Assembly (NCBI GenBank): GCA_023135165.1
Contig: JAGLTS010000053.1
Span: forward strand, 18,373 to 82,372
Origin: Phycisphaerales bacterium
GTDB lineage: Bacteria > Planctomycetota > Phycisphaerae > Phycisphaerales > JAGLTS01
Direction of reading: 5' to 3'
Length of the DNA: 64,000 nt
Within the stretch, counting starts at the first letter, position 1. Each line of letters opens with the position of its first letter. Positions 42,549-52,381 of the stretch are shown here, piece by piece. The translations under genes and the position numbers were made by a program. The notes beneath the pieces were generated by a model. It saw nothing but the letters and a program-made list of their open reading frames with translations. It was not told where the DNA came from and searched no databases.

Positions 42549-43907
42549 ATGCAACACAGGATGAACAGGCCGGTGCGGCTCCTGAGCGTACTGCTTGCGC
42601 TGCTGATCTCAGCGCCGGGCGTCTCGGGGGCAGCGGTCGATGGCGACGATCAGATCGGCCCAACAAACGAACTTGTCCGCACAATGGTCATTCCACTGGA
42701 TGACGGCCAACTCGACGTGGGCCTGCTCGTCGGTGAAATCGCGGATCAAGTCGGCTTGGACGGTGACGCGATCAGCGACCACATCACTTGGCGCATCAAC
42801 CTGAACGGGCGCGTCGGCCGGGCGCAGCTCGCTCTGCTTGAGAGCGCCACGCACGACATCATGACGACACAGATCCAGCCCGATCGCCTCATCATCACGT
42901 TCGACCGTGCGAAGCTCCGTCGGCGAAGTCGCAACGTCAGGAAGTACATACGCGAACTCATCACCGCTCGATTCCCCGAAGCCGCAGCAGCCTACGCTGA
43001 GCAGTACGGGACCGTTGTGCATCTCACAGGTGACGCCCGCGCGCCGGTGAGCAAAGACAGCGTCTCACCCGACATGATCGTCCTCGTACATGGCATGGAC
43101 GACCCGGGCAAGGTCTGGCGTTCGCTGATACCGCCGCTCGTCAAAGAGGGTTTCGCCGTCTGTGAGTTTGGCTATCCCGACGATCAGCCGATCGCCGACT
43201 CGACCGCGCTCTTCATCTCGCAGCTCACTGAAATGCGATCGCTGGGCGTCAGCAGTATCACGCTCGTCGCACACAGCATGGGCGCGCTTGTGTGTCGTGA
43301 GGCGCTCACGAATCAGGCCTACTACGACGGCAAGACAGCGGGCTTGGACACACTCCCCAGCGTGAACCGGCTCATCATGGTCGCGCCGCCCAACCAAGGC
43401 TCGCAACTCGCGCGATTCCGCTTCGCCGCTGAAATCCGTGACCAGATGGTACATGGCCTCAGCGGTGACGGCGTCCTCTTCGGTTCGATCTTCGACGGCG
43501 CGGGTGAAGCCAAGTTCGATCTGCTTCCCCACAGCGACTTCCTCACCACGCTCAACGCACGCTCCATGCCGACGGATCTCCCCATCACGATCATCGCCGG
43601 TGATGTCAGCCCCGTCACGGTCGGTCGAATCGAGCCGCTCATCCACGTTTTGCGGGAGGCGGCCCCGGATGATCTCGCCGAGTCCATCAGTGAGCTAGAC
43701 CGCGCATTGCGAGGTCTCGCCCAGGAGTTCGGCGACGGCGTCGTCACGCTCGAATCCACCAGGCTCGACGGCGTGGACGACTACGTCATCGTGCCCGGCA
43801 ACCACATCACGATGATCCGCAACGTGCGCAGCGGCAATGAGCGCATCCCGCCTGCCGTGCCGATCATCCTCGACAGGCTGCGCCGGGACCGCGCAACGGA
43901 CCGCTGA
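42549..43907 (+). CDS. Exported lipase/esterase-like alpha/beta hydrolase
   Basis: 452 residues from ATG 42549 with AGGAGG upstream, and a signal peptide (LLSVLLALLISAPGVSGA). A lead region of about 140 residues of unknown type precedes an alpha/beta hydrolase core with MIVLVHGMDDPGKVW (oxyanion HG) and LVAHSMGALVCREAL (nucleophile elbow AHSMG). MVAPPNQGSQLARF follows, typical of PGAP1-type or triacylglycerol lipases. A late GNHITMI supplies a plausible catalytic His. It is divergent from the GGT homologue. The substrate is unknown. Confidence 0.78.
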   Translation: MQHRMNRPVRLLSVLLALLISAPGVSGAAVDGDDQIGPTNELVRTMVIPLDDGQLDVGLLVGEIADQVGLDGDAISDHITWRINLNGRVGRAQLALLESATHDIMTTQIQPDRLIITFDRAKLRRRSRNVRKYIRELITARFPEAAAAYAEQYGTVVHLTGDARAPVSKDSVSPDMIVLVHGMDDPGKVWRSLIPPLVKEGFAVCEFGYPDDQPIADSTALFISQLTEMRSLGVSSITLVAHSMGALVCREALTNQAYYDGKTAGLDTLPSVNRLIMVAPPNQGSQLARFRFAAEIRDQMVHGLSGDGVLFGSIFDGAGEAKFDLLPHSDFLTTLNARSMPTDLPITIIAGDVSPVTVGRIEPLIHVLREAAPDDLAESISELDRALRGLAQEFGDGVVTLESTRLDGVDDYVIVPGNHITMIRNVRSGNERIPPAVPIILDRLRRDRATDR

Positions 43908-43908
43908 A

Positions 43909-44403
43909 TCACGGATCGGCCGGCTCGACCACGTCATCCCACCATGCTGATTCCTCAGGCTGGACGCGGCGCTCCATGAAGCAGTGGGGGCCGATCCGCT
44001 TCACCTCGAACACATCGCCGCGTCGCTCGAAGCCGAGTTGCTCGTAGAACTTGGCGGCAGGTATGCGCGCCGTGCACCAGATGAGGCGTCCGCCGCGCGC
44101 AGCGACGTACCCGATGCTCGCGCGGGCCAGCGCTCGACCGATGCCGCGCCCTCGCATCGGCTCGATCGTCGCCATCGCCCGCATCCGCCATGCTGTGTCG
44201 TTATCTGAGTTCGGCGGCGGGGTTCGGGACACGGTGACGATCCCAACCAGTTCGCCGGTCGGCGCACGCGCGCCCAGGTGCAGCGAGTCCGGATCGTCAT
44301 CGCCGACATACACGAGTTCCTCAGCGCGCTGGTGCGGACGCAACAGGCGCTGCCGAAGCGGGCGCGTTGCTGCTGCCGGGATGATCTCGATGCTGATGTC
44401 CAT
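43909..44403 (-). CDS. GNAT family N-acetyltransferase
   Basis: A 164-residue acetyl-CoA-dependent acetyltransferase. MATIEPMRGRGIGRALARA is the motif A pyrophosphate loop (RGRGIG), AAKFYEQLGFERRGD is motif B, and LHLGARAPTGELVGIVTV the preceding strands. I prefer ATG 44403 over the ORF-track 44421 because homology starts there and a TATGCT -10-like hexamer lies 13 bases upstream; neither start has a Shine-Dalgarno sequence. The substrate is unknown. It is convergent with the lipase-like gene, with a 1-base gap. Confidence 0.82.
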   Translation of the reverse strand: MDISIEIIPAAATRPLRQRLLRPHQRAEELVYVGDDDPDSLHLGARAPTGELVGIVTVSRTPPPNSDNDTAWRMRAMATIEPMRGRGIGRALARASIGYVAARGGRLIWCTARIPAAKFYEQLGFERRGDVFEVKRIGPHCFMERRVQPEESAWWDDVVEPADP

Positions 44404-44416
44404 CAGGCCCGTATCA

Positions 44417-44422
44417 AGCATA
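44417..44422 (-). promoter_or_regulatory. Putative -10 element for the GNAT gene
   Basis: TATGCT on the minus strand, 13 bases before ATG 44403. It is the same hexamer found before the MauE-operon start at 32207, again without a Shine-Dalgarno sequence. No clear -35 is seen. Confidence 0.3.
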
Positions 44423-44527
44423 GCACACGGGTTCGCGGTGCCTCTCTTTCCGCTTCGTGTTGCGCTTCGGAATGAATCCGCCCTGCCTTGAATGGACGGC
44501 CGGCCGCCGATCCGTTATCAGGGCGTC

Positions 44528-45811
44528 ATGTATTTCCTTCTTGCTGAGACCGCTGAGACACAGATCCCCATTCCGCAGACGTTCTGGGAGAGTGTCTTTC
44601 CGATTGAGCATCCGGTCGGCATCCTCGCTGTGCTACTCGCGGTGCTTGCGATTCTGTTCTGGTTCGGCGACCTGACGATCGGCAAGCGCATCTTCGGCAT
44701 CATTCCGAAGCTCGTCTTCTGCTACTTCATCCCGACGCTGCTCACCACCGTCGGCATACTCCCGGATGAGTCGCCGCTGTATGTGTGGATCAAGACGTTC
44801 ATGCTGCCTGCCAGCTTGCTGCTCTTGATCCTCGCCTTGGACGTGCCGGGTATTCTGCGCCTCGGCCCCAAGGCGGTCATCATGCTGCTCGCCGGGACGT
44901 TCGGCGTGGTGATCGGTGGGCCGATTGCGCTGCTCATCTGCAAAGGGTTCGTGCCCGAGGACACATGGATGGGCATGGCGGCGCTGTGCGGAAGCTGGAT
45001 CGGCGGCGGCGCGAATATGGTCGCACTCAAGGAGATCGCACAGACGCCCGACGAGATGTTCTCGATGATGATCATCGTCGATGTCTTCGTCGCGAGCATC
45101 TGGATGGGCGTGCTGCTGTACTCATCGGGGCAACAGGAGCGCATCGACAAATGGACCGGAGCCGACGCGACGGCGATCCATGACTTGCAGCGGCGTATGG
45201 CGGACTTCGAGGCTCGCACATCGCGCATTCCGACGCTGACCGATCTGATGCTCATCGTCGCGCTCGGGTTCGTCGGAAGCTGGCTCTGCTACGTCGCAGG
45301 CAATTGGCTCGCTGAGCATGTCGCGTACACGAAGATGGTGGACGGCGTGGAGAAGACCCATCCGTACCTCTCACCGATGACGTGGAAGTTCATCCTCATC
45401 ACGACGATCGGCGTGGCGCTGTCGTTCACGCGCGCAAGAAGGCTCGAAGGCGCGGGCGCATCGAAGATCGGGTCGGTCATGCTTTACCTGCTCGTCGCGT
45501 CGATCGGGGCGGAGGCGAGCTTCACGAAGATCCTCGAAGCGCCGGGACTCGTCGCCATGGGTTTCATCTGGATGGCGATCCACATCACGATCCTGCTCAC
45601 CGTCGGCAGGCTCATCCGGGCGCCGATCTTCTTTGTCGCGGTGGGTTCGCAGGCCAACATCGGCGGGGCGGCGAGTGCTCCGATCGTCGCTTCCGCCTTC
45701 CATCCCACGCTCGCGCCGGTCGGCGTCCTGCTCGCCGTCGCGGGTTACGTCCTCGGCACGTACGCGGGCCTGCTCTGCATGTGGCTGCTCAAGATCGTCG
45801 CCGGGGCATAG
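44528..45811 (+). CDS. DUF819 family membrane protein (putative transporter)
   Basis: 427 residues with about ten membrane helices. The family blocks are present: PKLVFCYFIPTLLTTVGILP, LCGSWIGGGANMVALKEI in the middle, and AVGSQANIGGAASAPIVA near the end. The two Gly-rich re-entrant-like segments point to an inverted-repeat transporter fold. DUF819 proteins have no established substrate. ATG 44528 is favoured, with AGGG upstream; the ORF-track start at 44492 adds an unlikely lead. Confidence 0.85.
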   Translation: MYFLLAETAETQIPIPQTFWESVFPIEHPVGILAVLLAVLAILFWFGDLTIGKRIFGIIPKLVFCYFIPTLLTTVGILPDESPLYVWIKTFMLPASLLLLILALDVPGILRLGPKAVIMLLAGTFGVVIGGPIALLICKGFVPEDTWMGMAALCGSWIGGGANMVALKEIAQTPDEMFSMMIIVDVFVASIWMGVLLYSSGQQERIDKWTGADATAIHDLQRRMADFEARTSRIPTLTDLMLIVALGFVGSWLCYVAGNWLAEHVAYTKMVDGVEKTHPYLSPMTWKFILITTIGVALSFTRARRLEGAGASKIGSVMLYLLVASIGAEASFTKILEAPGLVAMGFIWMAIHITILLTVGRLIRAPIFFVAVGSQANIGGAASAPIVASAFHPTLAPVGVLLAVAGYVLGTYAGLLCMWLLKIVAGA

Positions 45812-45852
45812 CGGATGGCTGCGGCGCCTGATTACAGGACGAACCCGGCACG

Positions 45853-46599
45853 CTACGTAGCCAGCGTGAAGCGCCAGGCGCAGTACCAGTCATCCGGATG
45901 ATCATCCGGCGGGCAGCCGATGCACTCGGTCGTGATCCGCGGGTCAATCGCCTCAGCGAACGTCGGATACTCGACGATCCCCGCTGACTTGCAAGGATAG
46001 TCTTCCAGACCTTTTCGCTTTCGTGCGGACTGCACGCGACAGTCGTTCATCTGAAAGACGAAGCTGGTGGGCGTCTCGTCCGTGATCGACTGCTCGTTGA
46101 CGAAGGCGTAGAGGCGAAACCGCAGCGCCCGTTTGAGCCCGTCCAGGCCCGGCTGATCGCCAAGCCCGAGGAACTGCTTGATGCTGTGCGCCTCAAACGG
46201 TGAAAAATGGGCCCAGCACGAATCGTTGCAGCGCTTGGCGTCGAACATGTTGCGGGAAAACTCGACCGTCTGGAACCACACGCCGTCGTTCACCAGCCAG
46301 TTCGCAGCGACGGCGCGCGTCAGTTCAACGAGCGTGTCTTCAGGCAAGTCCAGCAGCGGCTTGGGGATACCATCCTCCAGCTCGAACCCGAGCGTCTTGG
46401 ACAACCGTTTCATCTGGATGTCCAGGCTGCGGGCATGAGCGGTCTGGAGGATCGACCTCGCCTTATCTTGGCCGAGCTGGTGCGCAACCTCGGCGTACCA
46501 CATCGCGTGGTGCATGGCCAGGCGGTGAAACAGATCAAGCAGAAACCGCACCGCGTCGGCGCGAGTGAGATCGTCGGGCGTTTGAGCATTGCTGGGCAT
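45853..46599 (-). CDS. DUF6125-like cytoplasmic protein with Cys cluster
   Basis: 248 residues. The first half is helical ([24 protein letters not shown]). The second half has the pattern [24 protein letters not shown] followed by [13 protein letters not shown]. Two pairs of Cys plus His would suit a metal or cofactor site, as in 4-vinyl-reductase-like ligand domains. I associate this with DUF6125, a family without known function. It is convergent with the DUF819 gene and lies 86 bases downstream of the hydrolase gene at 46686. Confidence 0.65.
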   Translation of the reverse strand: MPSNAQTPDDLTRADAVRFLLDLFHRLAMHHAMWYAEVAHQLGQDKARSILQTAHARSLDIQMKRLSKTLGFELEDGIPKPLLDLPEDTLVELTRAVAANWLVNDGVWFQTVEFSRNMFDAKRCNDSCWAHFSPFEAHSIKQFLGLGDQPGLDGLKRALRFRLYAFVNEQSITDETPTSFVFQMNDCRVQSARKRKGLEDYPCKSAGIVEYPTFAEAIDPRITTECIGCPPDDHPDDWYCAWRFTLAT

Positions 46600-46685
46600 G
46601 GCGGCGAATCCGGTTGCGCGTATTGATCCATCGACGGCTGAGCATCGTTGCCGTCAGGATACCGCACGAGCGAGCGACGAGCGCA

Positions 46686-47726
46686 TCATCGCGGCAAGAC
46701 GAACTTGAGCGCGCGTCGAAGCTCGGCTGTGCGCTGCCGTGGAAACGTGTGGCCGACGCCGGGATAGACGCGCAGCTTCACATCGTAGCCCGCCTCGTCG
46801 AAATCTCGAAACGTCTGCCTGCACTGATCCGCAAGCGCATCGCGCGCACCGACCATGAAGTAAAACCGAGGGAGATCGTCATCCGTGACCTTCTTCGGCT
46901 TGTCCAGTCTCCGGATATACGGCCCGGCCATGGGCACCACGCCGACGAACTGCTCGGGGTGTTGAACACCAAGGCTATAGGCGATGTACCCGCCTTGCGA
47001 GAAGCCCGTCAGGATGACCCGATCCCGGTCGATCGAGTAGTCCTCGCTCATGCGCCGGAGCGTGATCCGCACAAAGAGGTTCGCCTCTTCGACTCTACCC
47101 CAGTTGTAGCCCGCACCCGCGACGCGCCGGACCGCCTGCGGCGCGACGAGGATCGCCCCGACTTCTCCCGCCGCCTCTCGCCAATACGTTGGATACCCAG
47201 CCGCCGTGCCGCCGTAGCCGTGCAGCGCGATGATGAGCGGTGCGGGTTTCTCCGGGTCGTACTTTTCGGGAAGAAAAACGAGCAGGTCGTGCTCTGTGAA
47301 CTTCTCCTCAAGTTCAGCGAGGTCGGTCTCGCGGTTCTTCTTGATGACCGCAAGCGCTTCGGCGTATTCCAGTCGATCACGGATCGCATCGAGGTCGGTA
47401 TCCTGCTCTACGAGCGCCGCATGGGTGAACCCGCTCGCCGCAGCTTTCCTCAGCCAATCGGTCGCAGGATCGACTCCGCCGTTCAGCGCATACACGCACG
47501 CGAGGTTGTACTGGATCGTCGCATCATTTGGCCGAAGCGAGTCAGCCTCGATCCCGAGTTCGATGGCGTGCGGCCAGTCCTGCTCGGCGTACGCCTCCCC
47601 GAATGCGTCGAGCACCGACCGCACATCCCTTGTTTCAGTCGGCTGCGCAACTGCGTGCTCGGTTGTCACGATCGATGCAAGCACGCATGCGAGCACCATG
47701 AGAAGGCTGATCGTTCGTCGCGCCAT
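46686..47726 (-). CDS. Exported TPR/alpha-beta hydrolase (feruloyl-esterase/PHB-depolymerase-like)
   Basis: 346 residues from ATG 47726 with AAGGAG upstream; the ORF-track start is 92 codons too long. It has a signal peptide ([21 protein letters not shown]). One TPR-like stretch ([32 protein letters not shown]) precedes an alpha/beta hydrolase with [16 protein letters not shown] (oxyanion HGYGG), [13 protein letters not shown] (nucleophile Ser) and YPGVGHTFP (catalytic His). It resembles esterase family 1/PHB-depolymerase-like enzymes that act on polymers or aryl esters. Its TPR lead resembles that of the PDZ metallopeptidase at 23-24.4 kb (NIHHLQRDSDLDPIR versus [12 protein letters not shown]), suggesting a shared exported module. 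Confidence 0.8.
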   Translation of the reverse strand: MARRTISLLMVLACVLASIVTTEHAVAQPTETRDVRSVLDAFGEAYAEQDWPHAIELGIEADSLRPNDATIQYNLACVYALNGGVDPATDWLRKAAASGFTHAALVEQDTDLDAIRDRLEYAEALAVIKKNRETDLAELEEKFTEHDLLVFLPEKYDPEKPAPLIIALHGYGGTAAGYPTYWREAAGEVGAILVAPQAVRRVAGAGYNWGRVEEANLFVRITLRRMSEDYSIDRDRVILTGFSQGGYIAYSLGVQHPEQFVGVVPMAGPYIRRLDKPKKVTDDDLPRFYFMVGARDALADQCRQTFRDFDEAGYDVKLRVYPGVGHTFPRQRTAELRRALKFVLPR

Positions 47727-47864
47727 GAGTTGCTCCTTCCAGGTCGTCCATCCCCTGTCACCGTAGCAATACCACCGATCCGAGCCGACGTTGCGGCAGG
47801 GCTGCAGCCATGCCGCGATGTGCGTACGATGAGCGAGGCACGAAGATCCGACGAGGTGCAACCG

Positions 47865-48818
47865 ATGAACGCAACAATTGACCGCCGAGCCATGCTCAAG
47901 TGCGCTGCAGCCGCGGCAGCCGGGCTCACACTCCCTCAGCTCAGGACATTCGCCATGCTGCGCGATGACCGCACGCCACTCTTTCGCATCTCCCTCGCCC
48001 AATGGTCACTGCATCGCACGCTCTACGCGGGCAAGCTCGACAACCTCGACTTCGCGCAAACGGCAAGCGATACGTTTGGTATCAGCGCGATTGAATACGT
48101 CAACCAGTTCTTCAAGGACAAGGCGGAGGACAAGACATACATCGCAGAGATGAACAAGCGAGCCAGGGGTGCGGGTGTGAAAAGCCTGCTCATCATGGTG
48201 GATGGTGAAGGAAGGCTCGGCGATCCGGATGATGCCAAGCGCACCGAAGCGGTTGAGAACCACTACAAGTGGGTCGAGGCTGCCAAGACGCTCGGCTGCC
48301 ATTCGATCCGCGTCAACGCAGGTAGCGCGGGAACATACGACGAGCAGCTTGCACTCGCTGCGGATGGTCTTTCGCGTTTGACGGAGTTCGGCGCTGAGCG
48401 GAACATGAACGTGATCGTCGAGAACCACGGCGGGCTGTCATCCAACGGCGCGTGGCTCGCAGCGGTCATCAAGAAGGTCGATCATCCGCGATGTGGGACG
48501 CTGCCGGACTTCGGCAACTTCCATCTCGGGGACGGCAAGTGGTACGACCGGTACGAGGGCGTCAAGGAAATGATGCCCTTCGCCAAGGCGGTCAGCGCCA
48601 AGTCGCACGACTTCGATGAAGAGGGCAACGAGACGCGCACGGATTACATGCGGATGATGCGGATCGTGTTCGATGCGGGGTATCGCGGATACGTGGGCAT
48701 CGAGTACGAAGGCGGCGACTTGCCCGAGGCGACAGGCATCCGTATGACCAAGGCGCTCCTGGAGCGCGTGCGCACCGCGTTGTACGACGAAGACGCCACG
48801 CGCCCGGCGGGGTCGTGA
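47865..48818 (+). CDS. Sugar phosphate isomerase/epimerase, TIM barrel, with Tat-like signal
   Basis: 317 residues from ATG 47865 with GAGGTG upstream; the 734-residue ORF-track version reads through the complement of the divergent gene. The N-terminus [18 protein letters not shown] is a Tat-like twin-arginine signal. The body is an AP-endonuclease-2/xylose-isomerase-like barrel with metal-ligand motifs [26 protein letters not shown] and [17 protein letters not shown]. Planctomycetes carry many such exported enzymes; their sugar substrates are mostly unknown. It is divergent from the esterase. Confidence 0.8.
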   Translation: MNATIDRRAMLKCAAAAAAGLTLPQLRTFAMLRDDRTPLFRISLAQWSLHRTLYAGKLDNLDFAQTASDTFGISAIEYVNQFFKDKAEDKTYIAEMNKRARGAGVKSLLIMVDGEGRLGDPDDAKRTEAVENHYKWVEAAKTLGCHSIRVNAGSAGTYDEQLALAADGLSRLTEFGAERNMNVIVENHGGLSSNGAWLAAVIKKVDHPRCGTLPDFGNFHLGDGKWYDRYEGVKEMMPFAKAVSAKSHDFDEEGNETRTDYMRMMRIVFDAGYRGYVGIEYEGGDLPEATGIRMTKALLERVRTALYDEDATRPAGS

Positions 48819-48857
48819 GAAGGTCAGCGGTTCAATGCTCCTGAACGTCGGGGCGGA

Positions 48858-49373
48858 TCAGGCGCGTCGCCTGCCGCGCACGGCCAATGCAGCGGCGCCG
48901 AGCAGGGCGAGCGTGCCGGGTGCGGGGATGGGGCCGGTGAAGTTCGAGATCTCAGCGACTCCCGCGCCGTTCATGCTGTCCACCGAAACGACGAACCAGC
49001 CGATCTTGTCGCCTGCGAGGACTTCTTCACTGACGCTGCCAAACGTGCCGGGTATGTCGCTGAGGTTGTACATCGTGTCACCGATGTAGTACCCGACCCA
49101 GTCCCATCCGGGATCGTCGATGGAGGAGTAGGCCCAGTCGAAGGAGAACGTCCCATCGGCGGCTGCTGCGATCGTAAAGCTCGCAACGTCCGTATAACCC
49201 GAGCCGTTGTCGCCTCCGGTGATCTCGATGCTCGCCGGAGCGCCGCTTGTGTCAACGGAACCCTCCCAGATCACCTCGAAGGTCCAGTTCTCCGGCGCAT
49301 ACACACCGCTGAAGTCCGCGTACGCAGCCCCGGCGAGGGACAGCGCGACAGCCGCTGCAAGTGTTCTTCCCAT
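48858..49373 (-). CDS. PEP-CTERM (PAP variant) sorting-domain protein
   Basis: 171 residues from ATG 49373 with GGAAGGGAA upstream; the ORF-track start is 93 codons too long. It has a signal peptide (AAAVALSLAGAAYA), a mature beta-rich segment of about 120 residues with many Gly, Asp and Trp, and a C-terminal sorting tail: PIPAPGTLALLGAAALAV then RGRRRA. PEP-CTERM tails (motif, membrane helix, basic end) are processed by exosortase. Here the motif reads PAP, as seen in some planctomycetes. No exosortase gene is in the window. Surface or extracellular matrix location is likely; the role is unknown. Confidence 0.85.
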   Translation of the reverse strand: MGRTLAAAVALSLAGAAYADFSGVYAPENWTFEVIWEGSVDTSGAPASIEITGGDNGSGYTDVASFTIAAAADGTFSFDWAYSSIDDPGWDWVGYYIGDTMYNLSDIPGTFGSVSEEVLAGDKIGWFVVSVDSMNGAGVAEISNFTGPIPAPGTLALLGAAALAVRGRRRA

Positions 49374-49518
49374 CAGGTATTCCCTTCCTTGCGATGCCAC
49401 ACGACAACATCGACATCGCAACCCGAGTCTACCGCGGAACGCGCAAAGGGCAAGTGGGAACTGGACACTCCGCTCCGATTCCGCGTCCCGCCCGCTGTGT
49501 CGCGTAGACTGGCCTGAT

Positions 49519-49866
49519 ATGGAGCGGAATGTGCACGCGGATGATGGAGCCGACCACGCTGAGTTCGTGAGCGAACCGATCCGACCCGAACCTGGGACGT
49601 TCGACACGACAGCGATGTCGCGCGCTGAGCCTGGGCTGCCTGGGCGGTTCACGTGGCGTGAGGCGCCCTACGAGGTCGCACAGGTGCTCGCCACCTGGAA
49701 GACGAGCAGCCTGAACATGGGCGAACTCTACCTGCGCAGGCACTGGTTCAAGATCGAGACGACGACCGGTGAGGTGATGACGCTGTACTGCGAACGGCAG
49801 GCGAGAAGCACCGCGGCGCGCAAGGCGCGCTGGTGGCTCTACTGCATCGACCGGGGCGATGAATGA
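49519..49866 (+). CDS. DUF6504-like small protein
   Basis: 115 residues from ATG 49519. The core PGRFTWREAPYEVAQVLATW followed by GELYLRRHWFKIET and MTLYCERQ...WWLYCI matches the DUF6504 family (single small beta-domain, unknown function, sometimes near translesion-polymerase genes in actinobacteria). There is no Shine-Dalgarno sequence, but TAGACT lies 6 bases before the start, again suggesting a short leader. Its 3' end overlaps the convergent membrane protein gene by 28 bases. Confidence 0.7.
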   Translation: MERNVHADDGADHAEFVSEPIRPEPGTFDTTAMSRAEPGLPGRFTWREAPYEVAQVLATWKTSSLNMGELYLRRHWFKIETTTGEVMTLYCERQARSTAARKARWWLYCIDRGDE

Positions 49867-50600
49867 CGGGCGCGCCTTGAGATCCGCGCTGCGATCGGCC
49901 AGGGGATGTACGCCAGGAAGTACGCGCCCGTGCCGATCAGGACGACCCACACGACGCGGATCGGCCAGGGACCGAGCAGGTCGATGATGGTCGGGTTGTC
50001 CGGCGTGGCTCGCCCGACGTAGCCGTAGTTCGTGTTTGTGATGATGTCAAACACGAACTGTGCCGCCACGATGGCGATCGACGCGACCGTCGCGATGATG
50101 AGGATGCGCATCGTCGGTCGGAAGCGATCGACGATAACGAGATACAGCGCGATGCCGACGATGAGCGTGTGGCCGATGAAGAACGTCCAGAAGTGCATGC
50201 CCGTCGGCCCGGTCCGGAGGATCGGCGTCAAGAAGGCCTGTGACGAGAGGACCAGCCCCCAGAAGTACGCCAGCCCCATTGCGGTGCGGTTGCGCGTGAG
50301 CAAGGCCCATACGCCGGGAATCCAGGCGAAATCACAGAACTGGAGCGGCAGCGATCGGGCGAGGTCGAAATGGCCCGGGCGGATCTCGTAGAGCGCGTAC
50401 CAGATGTTGTAGCCGATCGTGATCGCGGCGATGACAAGCCGCAAGCGGCGATCCGACGACGGAGTGCGGCGCATCGTGCAGCCCAGGGCGATGACGACCG
50501 CCATGACGGTGAAGCAAACTAGAGCCGTGCCGATGTGCAGCGATGAGTACGGACGGAACTGCTGCGCAGCCGTGAGGATGAGATCGTCGGGTTGGGACAT
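49839..50600 (-). CDS. YwaF/TIGR02206 family integral membrane protein
   Basis: 253 residues from ATG 50600 with about seven membrane helices. FDLARSLPLQFCDFAWIPGVWALL contains the 'lPlqlC..' block of the TIGR02206/YwaF family. GPTGMHFWTFFIGHTLIVGIALYLVI is the second conserved block with its His, and FDIITNTNYGYVGRATPDNP the third. These proteins have no established function in bacteria. No Shine-Dalgarno sequence is visible before either ATG 50600 or ATG 50612, so the start is uncertain. Confidence 0.8.
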   Translation of the reverse strand: MSQPDDLILTAAQQFRPYSSLHIGTALVCFTVMAVVIALGCTMRRTPSSDRRLRLVIAAITIGYNIWYALYEIRPGHFDLARSLPLQFCDFAWIPGVWALLTRNRTAMGLAYFWGLVLSSQAFLTPILRTGPTGMHFWTFFIGHTLIVGIALYLVIVDRFRPTMRILIIATVASIAIVAAQFVFDIITNTNYGYVGRATPDNPTIIDLLGPWPIRVVWVVLIGTGAYFLAYIPWPIAARISRRARHSSPRSMQ

Positions 50601-50701
50601 ATGGTGCAGCATCGCTGATCGTGCGCAGTGTAGCAGGCAGTCGCAGCGACACGGCTGATCTTCACATGTATCGTGGGCGCATGCCGCAGCCGTGAGGCGA
50701 C

Positions 50702-50721
50702 CCCAGCCGTGCCAGGCTGGG
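50702..50721. terminator. Short GC hairpin downstream of the aldehyde dehydrogenase
   Basis: CCCAGCC-gtgcca-GGCTGGG, a perfect 7-bp stem 140 bases past the aldehyde dehydrogenase stop on the minus strand. There is no T tract, so the terminator role is uncertain. The rest of 50601-50860 holds nothing I can support. Confidence 0.35.
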
Positions 50722-50860
50722 CTGCGAAATGAGCGACGCCCTCTCTTGCGTACGATCATCGCGCACGCGAGCGATTCGCATGAGATGGGCGGTGTGACCA
50801 CCTCGAAAAATGTGTATGAGGGTCAAGCGACACGCTCCGGCCGGCTGCTCGCCTTCGCGA

Positions 50861-52294
50861 CTACTCGCCGATGCGGTTCAGCACCATCAGCTTGATCTCC
50901 GTCATGTCCTCCATGGCGAAGCGGATGCCTTCTCTGCCGAGGCCGGAGTCCTTCACGCCGCCGTAGGGCATGCAGTCCACGCGCATCGACGGGATGTCGC
51001 CCACGACGACGCCGCCCACCTCCAGCTCGTTGAACGCGCGGAATGCGTGGTGAATGTCGCGCGTGAACACGCCCGCCTGGAGTCCATATACACTGTCATT
51101 CACCACACGGATCGCCGCGTCAAAATCGTCGAACGGTTCGAGCGTGGCGACCGGGCCGAACGCTTCCTTGCGTGAAAGGTCCGCATCGTGAGGCACGTTT
51201 TCGACGATCGTGGCATCGTAGAAGACGCCGTCGCGCTTCCCGCCGACAAGCACGTTCGCGCCGCGTGCGACGGCGTCATTCACCCATGATTCAACACGGA
51301 TCGCATCGCCTTCGCTGATGAGCGGGCCGAGGAACGTGTCTTCATCGAGCGGATCGCCTGCCTTGAGTGCGGCTGCCTTCTCTTTCAAGAGCACAGCGAG
51401 TTCATCGTAGATGTCCCGGTGCGCGATGATGCGCTGCACGCTGATGCAGCTCTGGCCGGACTGGTAGAACGCACCGATGATGATGCGGTCGGTGGCGTAC
51501 TGAAGGTCGGCATCACGATCGACGATGCACGCTGCGTTTCCGCCCAGTTCCAGGACGACCTTCTTTTTGCCCGCGCGAGCTTTGAGCGCCCAGCCGACCT
51601 CGGATGAGCCGGTGAACGAGAGCTTTTTGAGCCTGTCATCCGTGACGAACAGATCCGCCCCGTCGCGCTGGCAAGGCAGGATCGAGAACGCGCCGCGAGG
51701 CAGGTCCGTCTCCGCGAGGATCTCACCGAGGATCAGCGCGCCGACGGGTGTGCGAGATGCGGGCTTGAGCACGAACGGACAACCGACCGCGATCGCCGGC
51801 GCGATCTTGTGCGCCACAAGATTGATCGGGAAGTTGAACGGCGAGATGAAGCTGCAGGGCCCGATCGGAAAGCGCTTCCAGATCGACTGATACCCGTGCG
51901 CCCGTGGCGAGATGTCCAGCGGCATGACCTCGCCATACATGCGCGTGGACTCTTCCATTGCGATCGTGAACGTGTCGATGCCTCGCACCACTTCGCCGCG
52001 CGCATCGCGGATCGGCTTGCCCGCTTCGATGCACAAGGCGTGCGCCATCTCTTCCTGCCGCTGCGTCATGCGCTGGACGACGTGCGCGAGCACAGCCTTG
52101 CGCCGGTACGCGGGCCGGCGGCGCAGTTCATCGAAAGCCTCGACGGCAGCGGCGATGCCCGCGTCGATTGCGTCGGCATCGGCGAGCGCGACGCGCGTTG
52201 CGACCTCGCCGGTGTACTTGTTCGTCACGTCCAGATCACGGTTCGCCGCGACGGGTTCGCCTGCAAGGTAGTACGGGTATGTTTCGTTCAGCAT
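50861..52294 (-). CDS. NAD(P)-dependent aldehyde dehydrogenase
   Basis: A 477-residue member of the ALDH superfamily. The catalytic Cys283 is in YQSGQSCISVQR and the general base Glu249 in KVVLELGGNAACIV. SFTGSSEVG and the final EAFGPVATLEPF are the usual NAD-site elements. The sequence type (GNAACIVDRDADL, YQSGQSCISVQR) is that of ALDH-type lactaldehyde/succinate-semialdehyde/glyceraldehyde-3-P dehydrogenases. The exact aldehyde is not predictable. ATG 52294 with AGAGGAA is preferred over the ORF-track start at 52315. Confidence 0.9.
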   Translation of the reverse strand: MLNETYPYYLAGEPVAANRDLDVTNKYTGEVATRVALADADAIDAGIAAAVEAFDELRRRPAYRRKAVLAHVVQRMTQRQEEMAHALCIEAGKPIRDARGEVVRGIDTFTIAMEESTRMYGEVMPLDISPRAHGYQSIWKRFPIGPCSFISPFNFPINLVAHKIAPAIAVGCPFVLKPASRTPVGALILGEILAETDLPRGAFSILPCQRDGADLFVTDDRLKKLSFTGSSEVGWALKARAGKKKVVLELGGNAACIVDRDADLQYATDRIIIGAFYQSGQSCISVQRIIAHRDIYDELAVLLKEKAAALKAGDPLDEDTFLGPLISEGDAIRVESWVNDAVARGANVLVGGKRDGVFYDATIVENVPHDADLSRKEAFGPVATLEPFDDFDAAIRVVNDSVYGLQAGVFTRDIHHAFRAFNELEVGGVVVGDIPSMRVDCMPYGGVKDSGLGREGIRFAMEDMTEIKLMVLNRIGE

Positions 52295-52381
52295 CGCCGG
52301 TTCCTCTCGCGCCACGTGTTCGCCGCGCGATCACCGCAGCGGGTATCCTGAAGATACATCAATCCCAGCATGGAGACTGCG

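Noticed and set aside
46614-47864. N-terminal extension of the TIM-barrel isomerase
   Set aside because: It overlaps the complement of the divergent esterase; Tat-like signal and GAGGTG support ATG 47865.
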